From assembly GCA_034440575.1 (NCBI GenBank), contig JAOTOL010001604.1, forward strand, positions 1,284,001 through 1,348,000: a DNA stretch of 64,000 bases, written 5' to 3'. Shown in pieces: positions 36,001-40,307 of the stretch. The position numbers were made by a program, and so were the translations under genes. The notes beneath the pieces were generated by a model. It was given only the letters and a program-made list of their open reading frames with translations. It ran no database searches and was not told the DNA's origin. Origin of the DNA: Imbricaverruca yamaguchii (Eukaryota > Arthropoda > Thecostraca > Neoverrucidae). Numbering within the stretch: position 1 is the stretch's first letter; each line of letters begins with the position of its first letter.

Positions 36001-37431
36001 ACATAACGAGTACCCGTTGATGCGCCCCAAAGACCAAATAATCAATCAATGGGGTGTTGAGTTCTGGATACCAAAGGGCCCAAGTTCAACACTGGCGCCG
36101 CTTGGAACATTTCCTAATCCCGCGGCTCACCGGCGAAAGTGTGGGCGGCGCCATTAGTAGTAATAGTGCGTCACGAACCACCCAATAAACAAACAAACGA
36201 ATTGACGCTTTCAATGCAGTCAACGGTAGATTTGGTTACGATTTTCGTGATGGCTTTATCATGAGTGTGATGCCTTACGATTTTGTACGAGTTTATGCCG
36301 TGCTGCAAAAAAGCCTGTTGATCGAAGCAAGTTTGTGTGGCTATCGTGGACGCCATGCAGTCTGTCCTCCGCACTGTTCAGTGTTGCCATGCAATGACGT
36401 CATGTGACATGCCATATAATGGAGCCATGCAATGTCGATGACGGCCAGAAACACTGTTAGACCCATGTATTTTCGTGCGCGGGAGGTGGGGCAGCACTCA
36501 TTCCGTGGGAACTATTTCTTCGAAGAGACTCGGATTTTGAAAATATTTTGAGGGTGTGCACTCGGGCTTCTCCTCTCGAAATTTTCTCCATAGGGAAAAC
36601 TCTCGGAATTTTCCTCCCTATGGAGGAAAATTCGTGAGGAGTTTTCCCTATGGAGAAAATTTAACGAGTACATAGTAGTCTCGGGATTTTCCTCCCTATG
36701 GAGGAAAATTCCGAGAGGACGTGCGTTGTTTGGATTAGATGGACGTGTGTTGTGTTGATTAGATGAACGTATGTTGTGTGCATTAGAGGTACGCGTGTTG
36801 GGTATATTAAAGGGACGTGTGTTGTGCGGATTGTAGGACCGTGTCCTCTGTGGGCTGTAAAAACTTTTACTCTGTGGACTGTGCAGACGTCCGTTGTGTG
36901 GACTAGAGATGGTGTGTTGTGCGGACTAGAGATAGTGTGTTGTGCGGACTAGAGATAGTGTGTTGTGCGGACTAGAGACGTGTGTTGTCTGTACTAGATG
37001 AACGTGTGTTATGCGGGCTAGAGGGATGTCTGTTGTGAGGATTGAAGGGCTGTAAACTGTGCAGACTATAGGGATGCGTGTTCTGTGGATTATAGGGGCG
37101 TGTGTGTGTGGGTTAGAGTGACGTATGCTGTGCAGACTGTAGGGATATGTGTTGGCGGACTGGAGGGATGTACGCTGCCGCATGGTGGTGTGACGCGACC
37201 GTTGTGCTCTCCGCAGACTACGAGTCGCTCTTCACGCGTCTGGCCACCGTGCAGGGCGACAGTGCGACGCGCGCCGACTTTGTGCGCGACGTCATCGCCG
37301 AGTCGCTGCGACTCAAACGGAAACACTTGGCGCAGAAGCTGGAGGCGTTTCTGGCGCAGGCGGTGCCGAGCGAGAACGGCCGCAGCTGGCCGCACCGCAA
37401 CGGCCAGCTGCGGCCGGTCGGGCCGCGCTGA
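3428..37431 (+). CDS. INTS6: Integrator complex subunit 6, 16 coding exons (gene span)
   Basis: INTS6 is a subunit of Integrator, the nuclear complex that cleaves snRNA and promoter-proximal transcripts and recruits protein phosphatase 2A to paused RNA polymerase II. The joined exons give 995 residues, against about 890 in vertebrates. The N-terminus is a von Willebrand factor A domain (about 1-230) with the metal-ion site DTSAS at residues 9-13 and ITDGG in exon 4. Family signatures follow: LVQKIQSGVVINFEKMGPDP, WHSC.KLIYV, GHWPIPEAFWP, PFDKYELEPSPLTQFIL, PFGYLKAST, NLFVMPYNYPVLLPLLD, QMGNYQ.YLK and, in exons 15-16, the conserved C-terminal domain. Extra length comes from a Pro/Ala-rich insert in exon 14 and a poly-Ala tract in exon 15. 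Every junction is GT-AG and all phases agree. Exon 1 starts at the ATG that puts the metal site at the usual distance. The span includes introns; exons are listed separately. Confidence 0.95.
3628..3815 (+). mobile_element. Diverged tRNA-derived SINE (family 1)
   Basis: Matches along its length the SINE family that is clearest at 18550-18730: tRNA-like head (AGTGGTTTAGTGGTTCA, then CTGGTTCAATAC as a decayed B box), a middle with CCATGGCCCACTGGTGAAG, and the tail CCCCAATAAATAAAC. Heavily mutated, so an old copy. Confidence 0.65.
4561..4622. repeat. C-rich tract (G-rich on the - strand)
   Basis: Runs of 3-6 C separated by A, T or AT, without G, inside an AT-rich intron. On the - strand there are more than four runs of three or more G, the pattern of a potential G-quadruplex. 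Confidence 0.7.
4640..5150 (+). repeat. Dispersed repeat R-F, copy 1
   Basis: Resembles the reverse complement of 25340-25800 in collinear order: GGTCAAGTGAGGT, GTTCAACCAGT, GCATGCTTTAA, CACCAGA, TGGCC.AAAGT.AGCA, and TGAGGCCATGGT near the end. A third, partial copy lies at about 16500-16640. No coding motif is seen and the element class is unknown. Confidence 0.6.
5180..5300 (+). repeat. Dispersed repeat R-A, copy 1
   Basis: Shares TTGAAATATAACTG, ATCAGTGTCAGTGAAG and ATTTACTCCGA.CCATC with 7070-7170, in the same order and spacing. Function and class are unknown. Confidence 0.6.
5310..5600 (+). repeat. Dispersed repeat R-B, copy 1
   Basis: Collinear with 48170-48430: both hold GTTTTACAG, TTGCTCTCCC or CTGCTCTCCC, CTTTCCAAGT or CCTTCCAAGT, AACATTCCAGACATG and TTTAGTACAATCTT-like sequence. 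This copy keeps CpGs where the 48 kb copy has TpG or CpA. Confidence 0.6.
6096..6470 (+). repeat. Dispersed repeat R-C, copy 1
   Basis: Highly similar to 14030-14545, for example ATTAAAGCAATACTACCTGG, CCAAGATGTTTATGCATAC and ATCAGCAAGTGCATAGC-like blocks. The second copy has an extra ~150 bp in the middle. The class is unknown. Confidence 0.75.
7070..7170 (+). repeat. Dispersed repeat R-A, copy 2
   Basis: Second copy of the unit at 5180-5300. It runs into short tandem repeats just upstream of the LINE. Confidence 0.6.
7178..7553 (+). repeat. Two adjoining short tandem repeats
   Basis: From 7178 to about 7290 a loose ~25-bp unit (CCTGTCATG / GCCGGTCAT) repeats about four times. From about 7333 to 7553 a 34-bp unit containing CCAAGTGTGGATCC repeats about 6.5 times. 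Open frames over it are repeat translations. Confidence 0.75.
7601..7612 (+). repeat. Left target-site duplication of the I-group LINE
   Basis: ACCGACTTCACC here is identical to 13741-13752, directly after the LINE's CAC-rich tail. The flanking bases differ, so the duplication is exactly 12 bp. Confidence 0.85.
8360..9914 (+). pseudogene. LINE ORF1 (gag-like, zinc knuckles), frameshifted
   Basis: ORF1 proteins of this LINE type bind the element RNA. The longest open part is 8496-9233. It contains CFKCQKFGHTNQLC and CGKCASQEHGSEHC, both C-x2-C-x4-H-x4-C, then a variant third knuckle CANC...H...C. Homologous-looking sequence begins upstream in another frame (RVLILRGKTHSLGSLSPF), so a frameshift lies near 8495. 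A second lies near 9200, where the frame passes into a Pro-rich tail, and another near 9616, with a final stop at 9914. The true start codon is not clear. Confidence 0.85.
9945..13633 (+). pseudogene. LINE ORF2 (endonuclease, reverse transcriptase, RNase H), degenerate
   Basis: Starts at ATG 9945 with MNILQWNCRGVRT, the endonuclease N-terminus, 31 bp after ORF1. An in-frame TAG follows at about 10040. Endonuclease motifs GDFNAHH (near 10332) and SDHFPVW (near 10557) are present. Reverse transcriptase (10698-11960) shows HYRPISLTCYLCKLFEKMV, FFDVDGAYD, GVPRGS and, after a frameshift near 11865, FVDDFTVW. The thumb continues at 12104-12541. RNase H (12605-13266) shows YTDGS, TAELYA, FADS and PSHVGLAGNEAPD; FADS replaces the usual TDS. 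The C-terminus has CPRCSYPLTVYHVLVGC, a zinc motif usual in this group. At least three frameshifts make it non-functional. Confidence 0.92.
13741..13752 (+). repeat. Right target-site duplication of the I-group LINE
   Basis: Identical to 7601-7612 and placed directly after the element's CCACCACCACC end. Confidence 0.85.
13944..14016 (+). repeat. Dispersed repeat R-D, copy 1
   Basis: Nearly identical to 41011-41077, including GTGAGACGAAATGTA and CAGGAGGTGCTGAGTTTACA. It is followed directly by R-C here but not at 41 kb. Confidence 0.8.
14030..14545 (+). repeat. Dispersed repeat R-C, copy 2
   Basis: Counterpart of 6096-6470, with an additional segment at about 14110-14320. Confidence 0.75.
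14742..14866. repeat. AT dinucleotide microsatellite
   Basis: Continuous AT repeats to 14820, a short unique interruption (CCCCGTCTCTAATTTC), then a second TA run to about 14866. Confidence 0.98.
16281..16339 (+). mobile_element. 59-bp hairpin micro-element with target-site duplications
   Basis: Begins ATGGGTGCTAAGTGATCATG and ends ...CTCAAATAACTAACTGT. AATGGGTTGCC stands on both sides (16270-16280 and 16340-16350). GGGTGC pairs with GTGCTC through G-U wobbles, and GATCA pairs with TGGTC inside, so the hairpin of the other copies is kept. Closest relative: 31017-31073. Confidence 0.75.
16500..16640 (+). repeat. Dispersed repeat R-F, partial copy
   Basis: Contains CGAGTTAGTC followed by GGCCAAGTGAGGTC, matching the 25.7 kb copy in reverse complement. 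Confidence 0.45.
18550..18730 (-). mobile_element. tRNA-derived SINE (family 1), best copy
   Basis: Read on the - strand it has a tRNA-like head with A box TGGCCGAGTGGTTAAGG and B box GGTTCGACTC, a middle with CCGGCGAAACAGTGTGGGCG, and the tail CCAATAAACAAACAAACA. Perfect 14-bp duplications ACAGCTGCTAATTG flank it (18536-18549 and 18731-18744). The head resembles a Leu/Ser-type tRNA. The partner LINE is not evident here. Confidence 0.92.
19038..19215 (-). mobile_element. tRNA-derived SINE (family 1)
   Basis: Near-full-length copy of the element at 18550 with the same orientation. The B box is mutated and I find no clear target-site duplication. The reading frame over it (18742-19317) is a chance frame. 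Confidence 0.88.
19299..19625 (+). mobile_element. tRNA-derived SINE (family 3)
   Basis: Starts with a tRNA-like A box (GGTAGCTCAGTTGGCTAGA); the B-box position reads GGATTCTAGTC and is decayed. It continues about 250 bp to GGCACCCCAGAAAGAATTCGG. AAATTGTGT lies on both sides (19290-19298 and 19626-19634), a 9-bp duplication. Confidence 0.7.
21407..21484 (+). CDS. INTS6: INTS6 coding exon 2 (residues 40-65)
   Basis: Lies between acceptor CCTTTCAG and donor GTAAGC, phase 0 at both ends. It encodes ...KGDRYMLLTFEDHPHHIK, the second strand of the VWA domain. Confidence 0.93.
21799..21928 (+). CDS. INTS6: INTS6 coding exon 3
   Basis: Acceptor GCGACAG, donor GTGCGT, ending phase 1. It encodes AGWKENLQTF...ELKNLQAFG... 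and DVLNLNRMQSG, the VWA helix and second metal loop (GMTHMGTA). Confidence 0.93.
21929..23402 (+). other. INTS6 intron 3, nothing further recognised
   Basis: 1474 bp between donor GTGCGT and acceptor TGCTGCCAG. Open frames here are short and lack motifs. No known repeat family of this window is evident. Confidence 0.6.
23403..23515 (+). CDS. INTS6: INTS6 coding exon 4
   Basis: Joins exon 3 to give SGIDMYGQGRCPFFLEP and then IIVCITDGG, the third metal loop. Acceptor GCTGCCAG, donor GTGAGA, ending in phase 0 after ...TMDE. Confidence 0.94.
23690..24110 (-). repeat. Dispersed repeat R-E, inverted copy in INTS6 intron 4
   Basis: Resembles 54470-54720 in order: a GTAAAATAGGATGGAATA-like start, an ACTGAATA/ACTCAATTGACAT block, TTATGGAGTC, and GATTATCTATGATG. 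It is the reverse complement of the 29.0 and 38.4 kb copies. Confidence 0.5.
24340..24650 (+). repeat. 21-bp minisatellite in INTS6 intron 4
   Basis: About 15 copies of a unit containing GTGGCCCTTCAGTGGCTGTGT, most 21 bp with small variants. The 21-bp length is divisible by 3, which explains the open frames of up to 184 codons on both strands. Confidence 0.95.
24820..25003 (+). CDS. INTS6: INTS6 coding exon 5
   Basis: Encodes LKIPRDGRIPGTELTKDVYR, then WDQRLFSLVLRL and KLCDATGG, the VWA C-terminal part. Acceptor GTTGCAG, donor GTACGT, ending phase 1. Confidence 0.95.
25134..25235 (+). mobile_element. 5'-truncated tRNA-derived SINE (family 2)
   Basis: Matches the 3' two thirds of the inverted copy at 46330-46480: TACTCTTCGCCCGCGACCAA, TGAGAGATTGGCGACGCTGC and the end AACCAATAACCAACC. 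ATCGACATA lies on both sides (25125-25133 and 25236-25244). It sits in INTS6 intron 5. Confidence 0.82.
25340..25800 (-). repeat. Dispersed repeat R-F, inverted copy
   Basis: Reverse-complement counterpart of 4640-5150. The rest of intron 5 (25800-26376) shows no recognised feature apart from a CGCG-rich run near 26286-26300. Confidence 0.6.
26377..26511 (+). CDS. INTS6: INTS6 coding exon 6
   Basis: Completes G|G and encodes RSYAITSHRMLMQCVESLVQ, then KIQSGVVINFEKMGPDP, a highly conserved family block. Acceptor CCGACAG, donor GTGCGG, phase 1 at both ends. Confidence 0.95.
26727..26782 (+). mobile_element. 56-bp micro-element identical in type to the LINE tail
   Basis: Corresponds to the last ~56 bp of the LINE at 13740: GGCGCAAAATGACC, then GACGCGCCCCTAAACTCC and the CCACCACCACC tail. 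A perfect 17-bp duplication TCGCGTGTGTATTCATG flanks it (26710-26726 and 26783-26799). A more diverged possible copy precedes it at about 26635-26680. Confidence 0.88.
26818..27004. repeat. (GTGC)n and (GT)n microsatellite before exon 7
   Basis: A tetranucleotide GTGC run with GTCC and GTAC variants turns into GCGC and then GT repeats. It ends 23 bp before the exon 7 acceptor, so the usual pyrimidine tract is replaced by GT-rich sequence plus CGCGCCGCGCTGTCGCCAG. Confidence 0.97.
27028..27248 (+). CDS. INTS6: INTS6 coding exon 7
   Basis: Encodes a short variable acidic segment, then SQSWHSCRKLIYV and GFPLGHWPIPEAFWPE, both family signatures. Acceptor GTCGCCAG, donor GTGAGT, ending phase 0. 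Confidence 0.95.
27249..27978 (+). other. INTS6 intron 7
   Basis: 730 bp, with a GT dinucleotide run at about 27427-27453. Short open frames on both strands are not supported. Confidence 0.6.
27979..28131 (+). CDS. INTS6: INTS6 coding exon 8
   Basis: Encodes PSRSAHPVVKFTCTSREPMV, then PFDKYELEPSPLTQFIL and ends PATCWQ, matching the family throughout. Acceptor GCCCGCAG; donor GTGGGT, which is also the first base group of a tandem repeat. Phase 0 at both ends. Confidence 0.95.
28132..28347 (+). repeat. 24-bp minisatellite carrying the exon 8 splice donor
   Basis: Nine 24-bp units, each starting GTGGGTGACGCCCGAGG and ending GGTGGCAG. The exon ends CTGGCAG|GTGGGT, so every unit border recreates the exon-intron junction TGGCAG|GTGGGT. 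Unit 5 begins GCGGGT. The reading frame stays open through four units (VGDARGWQ each) and stops with TAG at the end of unit 5. Confidence 0.95.
28640..29185 (+). repeat. Dispersed repeat R-E copy, interrupted by a micro-element
   Basis: Collinear with 37985-38475: TTTTTCGTCAGGTATAACATG against TATTTCGTTAGGTATGAGATG, then TGTCAAAGTTTT-like, GAGATGCTGTTAGAAG, GAAGACTTCAT and TTCAGTGTCCAG. The 38 kb copy has no insertion where this one has 29053-29118. Confidence 0.65.
29053..29103 (+). mobile_element. 51-bp hairpin micro-element with target-site duplications
   Basis: GGGCGCTAAATGAGCC ... GGCGCGCCCTGAAG, ending CCCCAATAAACA. A perfect 15-bp duplication ATATTGATTCTCCTT flanks it (29038-29052 and 29104-29118). 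It interrupts an R-E repeat whose relative near 38400 lacks it. Confidence 0.85.
29385..29612 (+). CDS. INTS6: INTS6 coding exon 9
   Basis: Encodes VYIANSSKNGDPGLPFGYLK, then VNLFVMPYNYPVLLPLLDEL and MPAYYAQ. Acceptor CTCGGCAG, donor GTAGTC (weak at +3 to +6), phase 0. Confidence 0.95.
29692..29874 (+). mobile_element. 5'-truncated copy of the I-group LINE (3' 183 bp)
   Basis: Equivalent to about 13550-13740: it begins in the ORF2 C-terminus (GAACGACTCTGAGGTCGTGG) and ends in the hairpin and CACCACCAC tail. Flanked by CACAGGCCAAGCAC at 29678-29691 and 29875-29888. It lies in INTS6 intron 9. Confidence 0.9.
30209..30352 (+). CDS. INTS6: INTS6 coding exon 10
   Basis: Encodes PLRQALKRMGAPNLVPDNLD and LKRLKNQAKLEYDRLCSE. 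Acceptor CCGTTACAG, donor GTGCGT, phase 0. Confidence 0.94.
30793..30889 (+). CDS. INTS6: INTS6 coding exon 11
   Basis: Encodes VSARLPGSDQAGIKVTSRKS and ends ...NPAFS plus one base. Acceptor CTTCGCAG, donor GTGAGG, ending phase 1; joining exon 12 gives FSDKFSSLLDQM. This is a less conserved stretch, so the call rests on phase and splice sites plus GIKV.SR, which the family shares. Confidence 0.82.
31017..31073 (+). mobile_element. 57-bp hairpin micro-element with target-site duplications
   Basis: TGGGCGCTAAATGATCACAA ... AAGGCGCTCTAAAACTC, ending AACTAAC. Duplications at 31002-31016 and 31074-31088 match at 13 of 15 positions (TATGG.AACGTC.CA). It is a relative of 16281-16339. It lies in INTS6 intron 11. 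Confidence 0.8.
31480..31690 (+). repeat. 91-99 bp tandem repeat, about 2.3 copies
   Basis: Units share TTGTGCTCCGGGTGCGGCAT, CTCGGTCATCGGCCTCCCTG and GGCGCGGAGTCCCCATCTGG. Internal TCGGTA repeats vary in number. The remainder of intron 11 up to 32249 shows nothing else recognised. Confidence 0.9.
32250..32640 (+). repeat. 51-55 bp minisatellite carrying the exon 12 splice acceptor
   Basis: Seven units precede exon 12. Each holds CCTTCCCCACAG (or CCTTCCTTACAG) followed by ACAAGTT.CGAGTCTG.TGGA and about 18 more bases that match the start of exon 12. Decoy AG ends fall at 32262, 32317, 32372, 32427, 32480, 32531 and 32585, and the real one at 32640. Spacings are 55, 55, 55, 53, 51, 54 and 55. 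Confidence 0.95.
32641..32834 (+). CDS. INTS6: INTS6 coding exon 12
   Basis: Encodes KFSSLLDQMRDVAGVTLAVR, then SYRNPFDISRRHLLDQLVRM and MQDQ, matching the family block around R.NAYDIPRRNLLDHL. I chose the last of eight acceptor-like sites because only this one leads into a frame that stays open with family similarity. Confidence 0.93.
33070..33312 (+). repeat. ~20-bp minisatellite in INTS6 intron 12
   Basis: About 12 units of GTGATCCGTGGTCGGTCAC with variants (CATGG, short units of 16-18 bp). Confidence 0.93.
33434..33571 (+). CDS. INTS6: INTS6 coding exon 13
   Basis: Encodes DQVHNMAVGQMGNYQDYLKR and HMFGNPFKIDK, strongly family-like. Acceptor GTCGCCAG, donor GTGAGG, phase 0. Confidence 0.95.
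33881..34427 (+). CDS. INTS6: INTS6 coding exon 14, with a long Pro/Ala-rich insert
   Basis: Starts RMMVDEADMDLLDKSG, then GKRPGEPASPGRSKQRRLGS, the basic segment seen in the family. After that come about 120 residues of Pro and Ala runs, including an almost pure poly-Pro stretch coded by CCGCC repeats (34280-34350). It ends TIEELED plus one base before GTAAGT. The insert has no counterpart I know in vertebrate INTS6 and is expected to be disordered. Confidence 0.92.
34790..34882 (+). mobile_element. 5'-truncated tRNA-derived SINE (family 1)
   Basis: The 3' half of the family: GGGCGGCGCCATCAGCCGTG ... GCATAAAGTGCGTCGTGAAC, then CCCAATAAACACA. Flanked by CCCCTG.TGTGTG at 34777-34789 and 34883-34895 (12 of 13 match). 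It ends about 100 bp upstream of exon 15. Confidence 0.75.
34983..35276 (+). CDS. INTS6: INTS6 coding exon 15
   Basis: Encodes TKLADIRGGVFESGELAAAH, a poly-Ala tract of about 30 residues with a few Thr, then LNLELRHLIYKDVRRPGR, the start of the conserved C-terminal domain. The acceptor GATGTCGCAG at 34982 is chosen because it is the one that fits the phase 1 end of exon 14. A stronger-looking acceptor at 34911 (CGCCGCAG) would be out of frame. The donor is GTGAGT, phase 1. Confidence 0.82.
35957..36202 (+). mobile_element. tRNA-derived SINE (family 1) interrupted by a micro-element
   Basis: The head GGTGATGGCCGAGTGGTTGG is followed, after a 71-bp interruption, by the rest of the element (CCAAGTTCAACACTGGCGCC, CACCGGCGAAAGTGTGGGCG, CCAATAAACAAACAAACG). 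TGACGCTTTC flanks the whole (35947-35956 and 36203-36212). Confidence 0.88.
35993..36049 (+). mobile_element. 57-bp hairpin micro-element nested in a SINE
   Basis: TGGGCGCTACATAACGAGTA ... GATGCGCCCCAAAG, ending AATAATCAATCAA. A perfect 14-bp duplication TGGGGTGTTGAGTT, part of the host SINE, flanks it (35979-35992 and 36050-36063). Removing it and one duplication restores a normal SINE. Confidence 0.9.
36575..36668. repeat. Large foldback (inverted repeat), nested arms
   Basis: The outer arm CTCGAAATTTTCTCCATAGG (and on to AAAACTC) pairs with GAGTTTTCCCTATGGAGAAA (and on to ATTT..CGAG). Inside, GAATTTTCCTCC pairs with GGAGGAAAATTC around CTAT. A related smaller hairpin follows at 36680-36717. 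Confidence 0.9.
36680..36717. repeat. Second hairpin of the same foldback family
   Basis: CTCGGGATTTTCCTCC, loop CTAT, GGAGGAAAATTCCGAG. It is nearly identical to the inner part of the neighbouring foldback. Confidence 0.9.
36718..37150 (+). repeat. Irregular GTGTGTTGTG-type repeat before exon 16
   Basis: Loosely repeated units of about 24-40 bp containing GTGTGTTGTGCGGACTAGAG or close variants. They occupy the 3' end of intron 15. Confidence 0.75.
37217..37431 (+). CDS. INTS6: INTS6 coding exon 16 and stop
   Basis: Joins exon 15 as GR|NYESLFTRLATVQG, then FVRDVIAESLRLKRKHLAQK and LEAFLAQ, matching the C-terminal domain that binds other Integrator partners in the family. It ends GQLRPVGPR and TGA at 37429-37431. 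Acceptor CTCCGCAG. Confidence 0.94.
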
Positions 37432-37498
37432 GCGGCGAGCGGCGCCGCGCCGGCGCGCCCTCTGTGATACGGGTGAGGCGAGGTGTGGCGAGGCGCGG

Positions 37499-37529
<31 letters not shown>

Positions 37530-37833
37530 CGCGTACAAACGGCAGCTCGCGCCGTGCGTCTGATCATCACCAGGGCCGGGCCGGCCGCGCGCTGCCCGGC
37601 CTCTCATCCCATCGCCCCTTGCCACGTGTGTGGCATTTTACGCCGATACATTTGTACAATAACTGGACTATTTTCTTAGCCGAATTTTTGTTGTATTTCT
37701 AGTTTTCTGTTGGTTTGGCCGCCGCACACTGTTCCATAGCTCGAGTGATCACCAGTGTATGTATTGTGGAAGCGACAATTTGACCGTTGACTGCTCCGAG
37801 GCACCGGACATTGTTGATACAGTGTTTTTATTA

Positions 37834-37839
37834 AATAAA
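37834..37839 (+). terminator. Candidate polyadenylation signal of INTS6
   Basis: AATAAA 400 bp after the stop codon. It is the first canonical hexamer on this strand after the gene. Confidence 0.55.
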
Positions 37840-37984
37840 ATTACGGGTGCCAAATGTGACGCCGCTGACCGGTCTTTCCCGTCGCTGAATCGTCACTTAC
37901 CGTTCCTGTCATCGGTAAGCACGGTGAGTCATATTGCATGTTATAAACTATTCAGTAGGCGGTATTTGGCTCTGAGTGACTTAA

Positions 37985-38475
37985 GTAGTCTGGGAAGTGT
38001 TATAATGATATTTCGTTAGGTATGAGATGTCGAAACAAGCACAGTATGACGTCAAAATTTGTAATGGGATTAGTGCCATTTAAAATGTCTGATGTCTTCA
38101 AGGCTCAAATTTTAGCTAACGGTGTGCTTGTGACTGTACCTTCATCACTTGTTTTGAAATTCATAGTTTAGGAAAAGCTATGTTCTGGATAGCGATAAAA
38201 AGACCTACGCCATGGACTGAAATTGTATACATAGCACATAGTAGTTAATCCCTTTACCTGAAGTTGCCCTGTAAAATGTTCGTATATCACCATCCCTTAT
38301 CGAGAGCATCAGCATTATACTCATGAACGAGATAATGTTAGAAAGGGGATACGAAGACTTCATAAGCACTCATCACGGAACAGATGTGGATAATTCTTGG
38401 AGAATGATGTCGATTGAGTGTTCAGAAATTGGTATTCCACCCTATCCCGCTAATAATTTGGCGGAGTATGGATGA
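37985..38475 (+). repeat. Dispersed repeat R-E, uninterrupted copy
   Basis: Counterpart of 28640-29185. Around 38384-38430 it runs CAGATGTGGATAATTCTTGG into TTGAGTGTTCAG with no hairpin element, giving an empty-site relative. Confidence 0.65.
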
Positions 38476-40307
38476 TGCCAAACGCTAAATCACCACCACA
38501 GAAGGTATTATTTCTCGAGGTTTTAGGAATACTTGTATCATGCATAAAATCATGCAAGTTGTCTCATGCAAGTTTCTCCTTCAAATAAATCACTTGGGAA
38601 AGCTGATGGAACAAAGTTGCGCTGTAGCAAGAAGCGACTGGATAAATGCGTGTGGCCCCCACCACGCGCATCGGATTTCCAAGCCGTTGCATCCTTCGAC
38701 TGGTAGAGAGCTGGTGTTCAGCAGGTTTGCAGACTTCCGCAGGGCGTGTATGCAGGGGCACGTGGGAAGGTGAAGTATTGGCGTAAACTTGCCACATTGA
38801 CATTGTGAGGTCGATTTGGCAGCATAGCGGGCCCGTCCGAAGTCCAGTAAGCAGATTCAAAGCGTGACCAGGGACATTGCTTCATATCAAGTGGGTAGTA
38901 CTGGTGTTTTCCAGCCATGTAACTTCCCGTCAACAGCAGCACTAACTCTTCCGCCTAATAAAATATTTTGGATTATTCTCTCCCAGTCATGCAGTCTGAA
39001 CATCTGCATGTTATATGCAATAATCCTGCAGTATCAGTGCTTCTGTCTGGTTTGGCGCTGCTGCTTCCCATATCCCCTTCTTTATCTATGGTGCCCAAAG
39101 CCCCCTGGTATTGATGTACCGACATGCTCGTTTACCTGCCCCACCTTCAGCCGGATTAGTGCCCTGTCCCTCCTAAAGTTCTGCCGTGTTTTGCGTAGTT
39201 CTTTCCCGGGAGCCATGCCAGCCTATATTTCTGTCCCGACTTGTGCCCTGGTCTCCGAAGCGGCGTAACGTATTGGGCGTTGCGCCTTCTCCCATTGAGC
39301 GAGAAACGGGACGCGGCACCCCCTCGGTTAGCGCACTGAAACTGCTTCCTAGGTACATTGTTTTTTTTAATGCACGGTTAAGAGCTGCACCCTGACAGTT
39401 GAGCTATGTAGGCACGTCTCAAGCACATGTTCACAATTGTATGCTCGTTGTATTTGCGCTTCTAATGATTCGAGGGAAATTATTGCTGATCCCCGGTGGT
39501 GACGATCTAATGTTCCAGTGGTGCTGACTACGCGTCAGTTTGCGCCCGTACAACTCGACATGCAATCGTTACACGATTACCGACGACTCACATGATAAAC
39601 AGAACAACGCTCAGATACGGTTGGATAGGCGTACGCAGGCCAGCTACACTCATAACAAGGGCCATGCACGCCAACATCTCAAGTAGGTGGAGACCATCGC
39701 ACGAGTCTCCCGCTCCGCCGACAATTGTACACGTTCAGGGACAGAACTGCGAACCGTATAAAACGCTTCACGATCGGAACTTTCCGAATAGTTAACATTT
39801 GACGTCAGGACAGCCATACAACTCTCCTACTCTCTTGCTGTTGTGGACACCTGGCATTGGTCGCATAATGAATATTTCACGCGGTAAGGCCGGTGTCTGA
39901 ACAGCGGTGCACGGCTCGATACGACGGTGACGATGTACGGTGACGATGAGTTAGTTATTTTGTCTTCAGGGCGCATCGACCGGAGTTCGGCATTCGCGCT
40001 CACGGTGACGATGAGGTGAGGTGAGCTCTGCACCCCCGGCCGGTGTCTGAACACGGTCCCCAGCCGGCGCGCGGCTCCATAAATATCGCGGCTCGCTTTA
40101 CAGTGGTCCACTTCTGCATCGCAGAAACACGCCACGGAATCATCGCGTCACCACAGCCGTCCCCGCGACGTTCTGCAGACGTCCAGCGCTGGCGCGGCTA
40201 CCACAACACGCACCTCCTCCTCCGAGCCGAGCGCGGGCCGTCCCACCGCAGCGACATTCCTCCGCTTCGCACCCGCCACCGGCGCCACCACTGCCGGCGC
40301 CGGTCGG
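38476..40307. other. Intergenic region between the convergent gene ends
   Basis: No coding gene is recognised. A tRNA-like relic on the - strand lies at about 39365-39416 (TAGCTCAACTG, CTCTTAACC, then A8) but lacks a B box. Short direct repeats CACGGTGACGATGA and GCCGGTGTCTGAACA occur between 39885 and 40060. Confidence 0.5.

Noticed and set aside
39365..39416. tRNA-like sequence on the - strand (TAGCTCAACTG, CTCTTAACC)
   Set aside because: No B box or acceptor stem and it runs into poly-A; at most a truncated tRNA-derived relic.
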